In this document: piece by piece, positions 6,534 through 12,997 of the stretch
Layout: every line of letters starts with the position of its first letter
Position numbering within the stretch: position 1 is the first letter of the stretch
NCBI GenBank assembly: GCA_002315315.1
Contig: DCGT01000011.1
Location: 1-12,997 of the forward strand
From: Faecalibacterium sp. UBA1771
GTDB taxonomy: Bacteria; Bacillota; Clostridia; Oscillospirales; Ruminococcaceae
Direction of reading: 5' to 3'
Length of the DNA: 12,997 nt
Made by a program: the position numbers and the translations under genes
The notes under the pieces: model-generated
Databases searched by the model: none
Told to the model about the DNA's origin: nothing
Seen by the model: the letters and a program-made list of their open reading frames with translations, nothing else

Positions 6534-8897
6534 ATGGCATTGACACGTACGGAAAACAGCTTTATTGAGCTGAGAAAACAATATATCGAAAAACGCTTTT
6601 CCAATCTCAACCCCGTTCAGCGCTCTGCAGTATTAAAGACCGAGGGTCCTCTGCTTATACTCGCCGGTGCCGGCAGCGGCAAGACAACGGTTGTAGTCAA
6701 CCGTATCTGCTGTTTGCTTGAATTCGGCAACGCTTATGAATCGGACGAGCTGGCAAGACCGGTCACCGATAAGGATGTTGAGGAGCTGCGCAACGCGCTT
6801 GAAACGGGCGAGCTGACTTCCTCTATCCGCCCGCTTATGAAAACCGGCGTTATCAAGCCGTGGAATATTTTGGCAATTACCTTTACCAATAAAGCGGCAG
6901 GTGAACTGAAAAACAGAATTGAAGCGGCGGTGGGCAGCGACGGTCTTGATGTTTTCGCATCGACCTTCCATTCCGCTTGTGTTCGTTTTCTGCGCTCCGA
7001 CGCCGAGCTTCTCGGATTTCCGCGTTCCTTTACGATTTACGATACCGACGATTCCAAACGGGTTATGAAGGAGATAATGAAGGATTTGTCGATAGACGAC
7101 AAGCTGTTTCCTCTCAATCCTCAGCTTTCCAAAATCGGGAGGTATAAGGATTCCATGACGTCACCCGAGGAGGTCACCGCGACCGCAAAGGAATACCGCG
7201 ACCGCGTCACCGCCAAGCTGTACAGCGAGTATCAAAAGCGGCTGAAGCAGGCGGGTGCATTCGATTTTGATGATTTAATTTATTTCACGGTTCGTCTTCT
7301 GCGTGAGCATGAGGAGGTGCGTGAAAAATATCAGCGCCGATTCAAATATATTATGGTAGATGAGTATCAGGATACGAGCTACGCTCAGTCGTTGCTCGTG
7401 CGTCTGCTTACCGGTAGCGAGCGCAATCTGTGTGTGGTCGGAGATGATGACCAGAGCATCTACCGCTTTAGGGGCGCAACAATTGAGAACATTCTCGGAT
7501 TTGAGAACACATTTTCCAATACCAAGACAATTCGTTTGGAACAAAACTACCGTTCCACCTCACATATTCTCAACAGTGCCAACTCGGTAATCAAAAACAA
7601 CAAGGGGCGCAAGGGCAAAACGCTGTGGACAAACAACGGCGACGGTGACAAAATCAAAATTATATGCAGTGACACCGAGCAGGAAGAGGCAGAGCTGATA
7701 GCCAAGCAGATTACCGACAACCTCAACAGCGGAATCCGGCTGAAAAATCAGGCGGTGCTGTATCGCATGAATGCTCAGTCCAACGCAATTGAAAATTATT
7801 TTGCCCGTGCCGGCATACCGTACCGTGTTATCGGCGGTCAGCGCTTTTTCGACCGTGCCGAAATCAAGGATATGATTGCCTATATGTGCATTGTGAGCAA
7901 TCCTGCCGATGATTTGCGCCTTCAGCGTATTATCAATAAGCCTTCAAGAAAAATAGGAGCCGCTACCATAGGCGAGCTGTCAAGGATAGCAGACGGTTTG
8001 GGCGTTCCTATGCTCGAGGTTATCCGGGACGCAGACGACTTTGAAACACTTTCCAAGGCATCCAATGCTTTAAAGAATTTTTACAGGATATATCAAAAGC
8101 TCTGTGATACATTGGAAAACGGAACACTTGAGGACTTTGTCCGCGATATAATCGACAGCACCGGCTATCGTGCAATGCTGACAGCCGAGGGCGATGAGGG
8201 CGAAACCCGACTGCAAAACGTTGAGGAGCTTATCTCGACCGTTAAACAGTATGAGCAGGAAAACGAAGACGGAGATCTTGACCGATTCCTGGAACAGGTT
8301 GCACTCGTCAGCGATATCGACAGCTACGATGAGAATACCGATGCCGTTGTGATGATGACGCTTCACAGTGCAAAGGGCTTGGAATTCGATTGTGTATATA
8401 TCGCCGGTATGGAGGAGGGAATATTCCCCGGAGAGCTTTCGCGCTTTGATGAGAGAGAGACCGAGGAGGAGCGCCGTCTTTGCTATGTCGGCATAACGCG
8501 TGCCAAGAAAAAGCTTACGCTGTCCTACTCCAAGAGCCGAATGCTTTTCGGACAGACACGGCGAAACCGCATTTCTCGATTTCTTGATGAGCTTCCGCCC
8601 GAATGTGTCGAGCTGCCCGTCGAGCCGGAACGCAAAATCGAGCGTACCGACTATCGCAGTCGAAACAGCGGTTCGGTAACGCTCGGTTCGCAGGCAAGCT
8701 CCATAAGACAGCCGAAGCCGGCGGTTAAAAACAATGCCGTTTATATGGTCGGCGATCGAGTCAACCATCGTGTTTTCGGTGACGGAACGATTCTGTCGGT
8801 CACCGAATTAAGTTCGGATATGCTGCTCGAAATAGATTTTGACACAAGAGGCGTTAAAAAGACGATGGCAAATTATGCTCCCCTGAAAAAGCTGTAA
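6534..8897 (+). CDS. pcrA: ATP-dependent DNA helicase PcrA/UvrD
   Basis: PcrA is the SF1A 3'-5' helicase of Gram-positive bacteria, acting in excision repair, plasmid replication and removal of RecA or stalled RNA polymerase. The 787-residue protein shows the Q motif LNPVQRSAV (25-33), Walker A AGAGSGKT (44-51), motif Ia AITFTNKAAGELKNR (114-128), Walker B DEYQDTS (276-282), motif III GDDDQSIYRFRGA (303-315), motif IV QNYRST (337-342), motif V TLHSAKGLEFD (about 607-617) and motif VI CYVGITRAKKKL (about 650). The last 50 or so residues (from VYMVGDRVNHRVFGDGTI) form the Tudor-like tail that in PcrA contacts RNA polymerase. About 40 residues (roughly 63-105) are inserted between Walker A and motif Ia compared with my recollection of Bacillus PcrA. 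The start at 6534 follows a TAA in the same frame at 6531-6533 and has only a weak ribosome binding site (CGGA, 6523-6526). Confidence 0.96.
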   Translation: MALTRTENSFIELRKQYIEKRFSNLNPVQRSAVLKTEGPLLILAGAGSGKTTVVVNRICCLLEFGNAYESDELARPVTDKDVEELRNALETGELTSSIRPLMKTGVIKPWNILAITFTNKAAGELKNRIEAAVGSDGLDVFASTFHSACVRFLRSDAELLGFPRSFTIYDTDDSKRVMKEIMKDLSIDDKLFPLNPQLSKIGRYKDSMTSPEEVTATAKEYRDRVTAKLYSEYQKRLKQAGAFDFDDLIYFTVRLLREHEEVREKYQRRFKYIMVDEYQDTSYAQSLLVRLLTGSERNLCVVGDDDQSIYRFRGATIENILGFENTFSNTKTIRLEQNYRSTSHILNSANSVIKNNKGRKGKTLWTNNGDGDKIKIICSDTEQEEAELIAKQITDNLNSGIRLKNQAVLYRMNAQSNAIENYFARAGIPYRVIGGQRFFDRAEIKDMIAYMCIVSNPADDLRLQRIINKPSRKIGAATIGELSRIADGLGVPMLEVIRDADDFETLSKASNALKNFYRIYQKLCDTLENGTLEDFVRDIIDSTGYRAMLTAEGDEGETRLQNVEELISTVKQYEQENEDGDLDRFLEQVALVSDIDSYDENTDAVVMMTLHSAKGLEFDCVYIAGMEEGIFPGELSRFDERETEEERRLCYVGITRAKKKLTLSYSKSRMLFGQTRRNRISRFLDELPPECVELPVEPERKIERTDYRSRNSGSVTLGSQASSIRQPKPAVKNNAVYMVGDRVNHRVFGDGTILSVTELSSDMLLEIDFDTRGVKKTMANYAPLKKL

Positions 8898-9033
8898 GTG
8901 TTTTTGCACGCAAAAAACAAATTTCAGGTCTGATGAGAACGCCATCGGTCGAACGGAATGCAGTCGATTCGAGGCAAAGCGTTTGAACGATGTGCCTAAT
9001 ACGTTTACAAGGTAATACATTTTCGAGGTTTTT

Positions 9034-9690
9034 ATGGGAAAGCTCATAGTAATTGAAGGTCTGGACGGATGTGGCAAGGCAACGCAGACCGCATTGCTCG
9101 CCGAGTTCCTTGCAAGGCGAGGTACAGAAGTTAAATCGCTCGAGTTCCCTTGTTACGACAGCGATTCGTCGGCACTTGTAAAAATGTACCTGTCGGGTCG
9201 TTTCGGAAGCAGGCCGGATGATGTCAACTGCTATGCGGCGTCAATGTTTTATGCCGCCGACCGATTTGCAAGCTACAAATCAGATTGGCAGAGCGCGTAT
9301 ATAAGCGGCGGAATAATGATTGCCGACCGCTACACCACGTCTAATGCCGTGTATCAAATGGCTAAGCTTCCGCCCGAGCAATGGGAGAGCTATTGTGAGT
9401 GGCTGTGGGATTTCGAGTATGTGAAGCTTGGGATTCCGAAACCCGATTTTGTCATTTATCTCGATATGTCGCCCGAGGTCAGCGAACGTCTTTTGGCGGT
9501 ACGTTACGGCAACGACGACAGCAAAAAGGATATTCACGAGCGCGATCGGGATTTTCAGCGTCGATGCCGCAAGGCGGCTCTGTGGTGTGCCGAGCGCTTC
9601 GGATGGCGGGTTATCCGCTGTGACGTCGACGGTGAACCTAAAACGATCGAGGAAATTTCGGCACAGATTATCGCCGCAGTAAATTTGTAA
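9034..9690 (+). CDS. tmk: Thymidylate (dTMP) kinase
   Basis: dTMP kinase phosphorylates dTMP to dTDP with ATP, an essential step in dTTP supply. The 218-residue protein has the P-loop EGLDGCGKATQT (8-19), the DRY motif followed by TTSNAVYQ (98-108) typical of thymidylate kinases, a region with R156 and KKDIHERDRDFQRRCR (164-179) where the LID lies, and the strand PDFVIYLDMSPE (137-148) seen in the family. The P-loop has Ala at 16 where Thr or Ser is usual (GK-T-TQ); the following Thr17 and Gln18 are kept. GAGGT (9025-9029) is 4 bases before the ATG. The 136-base gap before the gene contains no clear promoter, only a weak TTGAAC (8983-8988) / TACAAG (9006-9011) pair 17 bases apart and a short TTTTTG/CAAAAA hairpin (8901-8916). 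A broader deoxynucleoside-monophosphate kinase role cannot be excluded. Confidence 0.85.
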   Translation: MGKLIVIEGLDGCGKATQTALLAEFLARRGTEVKSLEFPCYDSDSSALVKMYLSGRFGSRPDDVNCYAASMFYAADRFASYKSDWQSAYISGGIMIADRYTTSNAVYQMAKLPPEQWESYCEWLWDFEYVKLGIPKPDFVIYLDMSPEVSERLLAVRYGNDDSKKDIHERDRDFQRRCRKAALWCAERFGWRVIRCDVDGEPKTIEEISAQIIAAVNL

Positions 9691-9710
9691 TTAACAATTA
9701 TTGCAATGAT

Positions 9711-9729
9711 TGTCCGCTTTTTTCGGACA
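9711..9729 (+). repeat. Inverted repeat / hairpin before the DUF2156 gene
   Basis: TGTCCG (9711-9716) and CGGACA (9724-9729) are perfect inverted copies around CTTTTTT. It is not followed by a T run, so it is not a normal + strand terminator. It ends where the Shine-Dalgarno site AGAGG (9729-9733) of the next gene begins, so it could be an RNA hairpin affecting that start or a protein-binding site. Confidence 0.45.
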
Positions 9730-9738
9730 GAGGCATAT

Positions 9739-10641
9739 ATGCTTGAATTTAGTAATATAGAGCTTAATGACCGATATATGTTAGAGCCTGTTCTTCGCGC
9801 TGAGCGGGACAGGGGCTGTGAGTACACATTCGGAAATCTGTATATCTGGCAGAGTGTTTATAATACAAGGCTTGCGCTGAACGGTAAAATGGCTGTAATT
9901 CGCTTTGACAGCGTGAGCGAGGGATATCTGTTTCCGATAGGTACGGGAGATTTAAAATCAACCGTTGAGCTGATGATGAGTGACAGCGAGTCACTCGGCA
10001 GACCGTTTCATATCATTGCCGCTTCAAAGAGCGACTGCGATGAGCTGGAAAGGCTTTTCCCCAGTGAATTCAGCTTTCACCCCGTAAGAGATTACGGGGA
10101 ATACGTTTACAATACCGTTGATCTTGCCGATTTGGCAGGACGTAAATATCACCAAAAGCGCAACCATATTTCGCGCTTTGAAAAGGAAAATCCCGATTAT
10201 TGTTTTGAAAAGCTCGACTCCGGCAATATTGCCGAAGCCGCCGCGATGAATGAACGGTGGTACGCGGAAAATATAGCGAACGGTGCAGATGACGGACTCT
10301 CGCTTGAGCACGAGGCGGTGAAAAGAGCATTGGCGGAATATGACAGACTCGGCTTCAGCGGCGGAATGATTAAGCTGTCAGACGGCAGAGTTGCGGCGTT
10401 TTCGCTCGGAGAGCCGATAAACGACAATACCTTCTGTGTACATATTGAGAAGGCATTTTCGGAGATAAACGGAAGCTATACCGTGATAAACAGGGAATTC
10501 GTCCGCGCATTCTGCGGCGATTATGCATTTGTGAACCGTGAAGATGATGTGGGCGACGAGGGACTGCGAAAAGCAAAGCTGTCATATTATCCTGTTGAAA
10601 TTACCGAAAAATATTCAGTAAGGAGGAAAAAGGAGCAATGA
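9739..10641 (+). CDS. DUF2156 (phosphatidylglycerol lysyltransferase C-terminal-like) protein
   Basis: DUF2156 is the GNAT-like catalytic fold found at the C-terminus of MprF, which transfers amino acids from tRNA to membrane lipid; free-standing versions such as this one have no agreed substrate. The 300-residue protein has family-like stretches EYTFGNLYIW (28-37), GRKYHQKRNHISRFEKENP (134-152), HIEKAF (235-240) with GSYTVINREF (245-254), and NREDDVGDEGLRKAKLSYYP (266-285). No membrane spans are seen, unlike full MprF, so a soluble enzyme is expected. The ATG at 9739 is preferred to one at 9706 because AGAGG (9729-9733) lies 5 bases ahead and the upstream ATG has no Shine-Dalgarno site and would translate the inverted repeat. 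The stop overlaps the next gene's ATG (ATGA at 10638-10641), indicating translational coupling. Confidence 0.85.
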   Translation: MLEFSNIELNDRYMLEPVLRAERDRGCEYTFGNLYIWQSVYNTRLALNGKMAVIRFDSVSEGYLFPIGTGDLKSTVELMMSDSESLGRPFHIIAASKSDCDELERLFPSEFSFHPVRDYGEYVYNTVDLADLAGRKYHQKRNHISRFEKENPDYCFEKLDSGNIAEAAAMNERWYAENIANGADDGLSLEHEAVKRALAEYDRLGFSGGMIKLSDGRVAAFSLGEPINDNTFCVHIEKAFSEINGSYTVINREFVRAFCGDYAFVNREDDVGDEGLRKAKLSYYPVEITEKYSVRRKKEQ

Positions 10642-11513
10642 TACGACTGGCGACAGCCTACGATATTCCGGCAATGAAAAGTATCTGGGACGACGGCTTT
10701 CATGACCCGCTGAACTATATCGACTTCATTTTCAGCGAGGTATCGAGAGCGAGCGACGCCGTTGTCTTTGAGGAAAGCGGTTCGGTTATCGCAATGCTTC
10801 TTATGATTCCGACAAGATTTGTAAATAAAGGCGAGTACACCAACGCACTGTATATACTCGGCGCCGCAACACTAAAAAAATACCGCGGCAGAGGTATTAT
10901 GTCTCATCTGCTTGAATTTGCCGAACAGCGCGCCAAGAGCAACGGAGCCGAGTTTTCCATACTCGTGCCGGGGGAAAGGTATCTGTTCGACTTCTACAAA
11001 AAGAGAGGGTACAACGCCGATTTCGGTGTGCGCTCGGTCAAGCTGAGAACGGGGATTTTGAGCAGCATAGATCCGTTGCCCGACGATGCCGTGAAGATAG
11101 ATGCGCTGACCAATGAGGAATTGTTTATACTGCGTGACAGCTCACTTGTCGATATTCCGCATATTGAATGGAGTGCCGGTCAGCTGCGGTTTGTAATGAA
11201 GGATTCGGAGATCTACGGTGACCACATAGCCCATTACGACGGAGAAGCGGGCAGAGCTTACGCCGTTTATAACTGTCAGAACGGCAAGCTGAATGTAAAG
11301 GAGCTGCTTGGCAGCTCGGTAAATGTTCAGGAATCGCTCCTTCGCGAAATTGTAGTTAAAAATGATGTGTCGAGAGCGGAGCTTCGATTGCCGATACGAT
11401 CTAAGGTTCTTCCGCATGAGGGGTCGACAATTCGCTATGGAATGGCAAAGCCGCTCGGCGACAAGGGATTTTTACATGACATCGAGCCGTATATGAGCTT
11501 GATGCTCGACTGA
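10638..11513 (+). CDS. GNAT family N-acetyltransferase, two-domain Eis-like
   Basis: The 291-residue protein begins with a GNAT domain: IRLATAYDIPAMKSIW at the N-terminus, LYILGAATLKKYRGRGIMS (71-89) as the acetyl-CoA-binding motif A (R83-GRG-I-M, with Met88 where Gly/Ala is more common), and FSILVPGERYLFDFYKKRGY (106-125) as motif B. The remaining ~160 residues are consistent with the extra domain of Eis-like acetyltransferases, but I cannot see its motifs clearly. GNAT enzymes move an acyl group from acyl-CoA to an amine; the acceptor here is unknown. Two Shine-Dalgarno sites stand in tandem (AGGAGG at 10621-10626 and AGGAG at 10631-10635) and the ATG lies inside the stop of the DUF2156 gene. 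The pairing suggests a joint task, which is inference. Confidence 0.85.
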   Translation: MIRLATAYDIPAMKSIWDDGFHDPLNYIDFIFSEVSRASDAVVFEESGSVIAMLLMIPTRFVNKGEYTNALYILGAATLKKYRGRGIMSHLLEFAEQRAKSNGAEFSILVPGERYLFDFYKKRGYNADFGVRSVKLRTGILSSIDPLPDDAVKIDALTNEELFILRDSSLVDIPHIEWSAGQLRFVMKDSEIYGDHIAHYDGEAGRAYAVYNCQNGKLNVKELLGSSVNVQESLLREIVVKNDVSRAELRLPIRSKVLPHEGSTIRYGMAKPLGDKGFLHDIEPYMSLMLD

Positions 11514-11529
11514 TAATAGGAGTAAAATT

Positions 11530-12069
11530 ATGGTATATGTTTTTATGGCAAACGGCTGTGAGGATATGGAGGCGGTTTGCCCCATTGATCTATTCCGACG
11601 TGTCGGAATTGAGGTTATCACGGTAGGTGTCGGCTCGAAAAACATTGTCGGAAGTCGCGGAATAAGGTTTGAAACCGATATTTCGACCGATGAGCTGCCC
11701 GACATATTGAACGCTGAAGCGGTTGTATTGCCGGGTGGTCTGCCGGGTACATACAATCTTCGCGACAGTGCAAGGGTCACCGATGCTGTTATGCAGGCGT
11801 ATAACAGCGGAGCAATTGTCGCCGCCATATGCGCCGCTCCGATTGTGCTCAAGGGCTTGGGTCTGCTTGAAGGCAGACGCGCAACCGTCAATCCCGATTT
11901 TCGCGACGTATTGGGTGACAGCTATGTCGGTGGTCAAACCGTTCGCGACGGGAATATAATCACCGCCGAGGCTGCGGGAGCGGCTGTGCCGTTCGGACTT
12001 GAGGTCATAGCGGCGTTAAAGAATAAGCAGACTGCCGATTCATTAAAAGCCGCAATATATTTTAAATGA
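11530..12069 (+). CDS. DJ-1/PfpI (YajL-like) family protein
   Basis: DJ-1/YajL proteins are small cytoplasmic proteins with a reactive cysteine, reported as glyoxalases, protein deglycases or oxidative-stress chaperones; the activity is disputed. The 179-residue protein is of normal length. It shows the N-terminal NGCEDMEAVCPIDLFRRVGI (8-27), in which E14 matches the conserved Glu next to the reactive Cys in DJ-1. VVLPGGLPGTYNL (65-77) and the nucleophile elbow AAICAAPIVL (98-107) with C101 follow, and the C-terminal ITAEAAGAAVPFGLEVI (144-160) matches the family's GPGTAxxF region, here EAAGAAVPF. AGGAG (11518-11522) is 7 bases before the ATG and the gene follows the GNAT gene by 16 bases, so it is probably in the same operon. 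No terminator follows. Confidence 0.9.
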   Translation: MVYVFMANGCEDMEAVCPIDLFRRVGIEVITVGVGSKNIVGSRGIRFETDISTDELPDILNAEAVVLPGGLPGTYNLRDSARVTDAVMQAYNSGAIVAAICAAPIVLKGLGLLEGRRATVNPDFRDVLGDSYVGGQTVRDGNIITAEAAGAAVPFGLEVIAALKNKQTADSLKAAIYFK

Positions 12070-12206
12070 GCTTTACGCTAATCCTTTTATCGATATTGTT
12101 CGCTGTTTTCACGGCGTACGATATTATACAGACAGTAAATAATTATTGCCGCCATACAATTTGTATAATTAATGTGTATGATGTCGGCAGAATGGAGAAG
12201 ATATGA
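12066..12206 (+). CDS. Possible 46-residue membrane peptide
   Basis: An ATG at 12066 overlaps the stop of the DJ-1 gene (ATGA, 12066-12069). The frame stays open for 46 codons and ends with a TGA at 12204-12206 that overlaps the mltG ATG (ATGA, 12203-12206). The product would begin with a hydrophobic span (SFTLILLSILFAVFTAY, residues 2-18) and continue with a polar, cysteine-containing tail ending GRMEKI. The double overlap and hydrophobic start favour a coupled small membrane gene. Against it: no Shine-Dalgarno site, an AT-rich 3' half, a palindrome and a TATAAT box within the frame, and an ORF this short can arise by chance. It is listed as tentative. Confidence 0.3.
   Translation: MSFTLILLSILFAVFTAYDIIQTVNNYCRHTICIINVYDVGRMEKI
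12154..12169 (+). promoter_or_regulatory. Palindrome with a -10-like box upstream of mltG
   Basis: ATACAA-T-TTGTAT (12154-12166) is a perfect 13-base palindrome that runs into TATAAT (12164-12169). No good -35 box stands 16-18 bases upstream. This could be a mltG promoter with an operator over it, or a chance AT-rich motif. Confidence 0.3.
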
Positions 12207-12997
12207 TTTACCGCACTGAGCCGGAGGAACCTAAGAGAAATAATAATGCTCCGAAGTACAAGCCTGCAAAACAGAAGAAAGGGCGCAGAGGCTTCAACTC
12301 CACCCCGATAATAATTATTGCAATCGTAATTCTTATCTTTGCTGTTGCCGGCTTAGGCATTAAGTATTATCAGAGCGACATTAACGGAGACAGAGGAAGC
12401 GGTAAGGAAATTTCGATTGAGGTCGAGCAGGGCTCGTCAACCGAGAAAATTGCCGACCTGCTCAAGGATGCCGGAGTCATCAAGAGCGCCAAGCTTTTCA
12501 GAATTTACTCGAGATTTATCTCGATGTCCGACGGTACATACCAATATGGCACGCATAGTCTGAACGACTCGATGAGCTATCTTGAAATTATTGATGTTCT
12601 TCAGCGCTCCGATATGCCGTACCGTGAATCCTTCACAGTCACCTTCCCCGAGGGAAGCACCGCACTCAAGATGGCGCTCGAATTTGAGTCATTAGGCTTC
12701 TGCACCGTTGATGAGTTTGTCAACTGTTGCAACAACGATACCTTCGATTTGGAGGTTATGTCATATATTTCCGATACAGACGATAAGTTTATTCGTCTTG
12801 ACGGTTTCCTTTATCCCGATACCTACGAATTCTACATCGATGCAACCGTTCATGACGTTGTGGAGCAGATGCTCCGCACCTTCCAGAATAAGGTTATGAC
12901 CGACGATATTATGGCACAGGTAAACGAGAGCGGCTTGACGCTTGAGGAAAACATCATTCTCGCGTCGATAGTGCAAAAAGAGGCACTCGGTGAGGAT
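12203..12997 (+). CDS. mltG: Endolytic murein transglycosylase MltG (YceG), 3' truncated by window
   Basis: MltG is an inner-membrane lytic transglycosylase that cuts nascent glycan strands and is proposed to end their elongation. The frame is open from 12203 to the last base (265 codons) and continues outside. The protein has a basic cytoplasmic N-terminus (KPAKQKKGRRG, 20-30), one membrane span (about 35-54, PIIIIAIVILIFAVAGLGI) and a LysM-like extracellular region (ISIEVEQGSSTEKIADLLKD, 70-89, and VTFPEGST, 146-153). The catalytic domain begins with DGFLYPDTYEF (200-210) and ILASIVQKEA (252-261), where E260 fits the conserved glutamate of the ASI(V/I)xxE motif. Gln258 replaces the first Glu of the common EKE form. 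The start has GGAG (12194-12197) 5 bases ahead. Confidence 0.93.
   Translation, partial: MIYRTEPEEPKRNNNAPKYKPAKQKKGRRGFNSTPIIIIAIVILIFAVAGLGIKYYQSDINGDRGSGKEISIEVEQGSSTEKIADLLKDAGVIKSAKLFRIYSRFISMSDGTYQYGTHSLNDSMSYLEIIDVLQRSDMPYRESFTVTFPEGSTALKMALEFESLGFCTVDEFVNCCNNDTFDLEVMSYISDTDDKFIRLDGFLYPDTYEFYIDATVHDVVEQMLRTFQNKVMTDDIMAQVNESGLTLEENIILASIVQKEALGED

Noticed and set aside
8070..8768. 232-codon open frame on the - strand opposite pcrA
   Set aside because: It covers conserved helicase motifs V and VI on the other strand and has no coherent protein features.
8901..8916. TTTTTG-CACG-CAAAAA hairpin after pcrA as a terminator
   Set aside because: The stem is almost all A-T and no T run follows on the + strand, so it is too weak to call.
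9706..9738. ATG at 9706 as the start of the DUF2156 protein
   Set aside because: It has no Shine-Dalgarno site and the extra 11 residues translate a hairpin; the ATG at 9739 has AGAGG 5 bases ahead.
1..12997. CRISPR array, tRNA, insertion sequence or defence system
   Set aside because: No regularly spaced direct repeats, cloverleaf-like sequences, transposase motifs or known defence proteins were seen on either strand.

Overview
This window is a stretch of a bacterial chromosome with every supportable gene on the + strand. The protein sequences, strong Shine-Dalgarno sites, consensus sigma-A-type promoters, and an S-box and RFN riboswitch each followed by an intrinsic terminator all point to a Gram-positive Firmicute. 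The style of the PcrA, ComF and thymidylate kinase proteins suggests Clostridia, probably an Oscillospiraceae/Ruminococcaceae-like gut lineage. That taxonomic call is an inference from protein resemblance, not a search result. There are no tRNA or rRNA genes, CRISPR arrays, insertion sequences or phage genes.

Layout. (1) 1-820: the 3' two thirds of the elongation factor Tu gene and its terminator. (2) 872-1705: a perfect consensus promoter, an FMN riboswitch, a leader terminator and ribU, a riboflavin uptake protein. (3) 1702-3216: a second perfect consensus promoter overlapping the ribU stop, a SAM-I riboswitch with terminator, metK (S-adenosylmethionine synthetase) and a strong terminator. 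(4) 3219-3497: a small unrecognised membrane-anchored protein whose translation signals are buried in the metK terminator. (5) 3475-8897: DNA repair and uptake genes: recD2 and comF in tight arrangement, then a pcrA/uvrD helicase gene with its own promoter inside the comF end. (6) 9034-12069: thymidylate kinase, a DUF2156 protein, a GNAT acetyltransferase overlapping it by four bases, and a DJ-1/PfpI family protein. (7) 12066-12997: a possible 46-codon membrane peptide ORF joined by ATGA overlaps on both sides, then the 5' part of mltG (endolytic murein transglycosylase), cut by the window end.

How the parts work together. The first half is a textbook pair of metabolite-controlled units: riboflavin uptake is shut off by FMN, and SAM synthesis by SAM. 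The middle is genome maintenance: RecD2 and PcrA are SF1 helicases and ComF supports DNA uptake. The last part holds nucleotide metabolism and cell-envelope-related genes. Most of the window is housekeeping. The least explained items are the small membrane protein after metK, the tiny ORF between the DJ-1 gene and mltG, and the paired DUF2156/GNAT genes.
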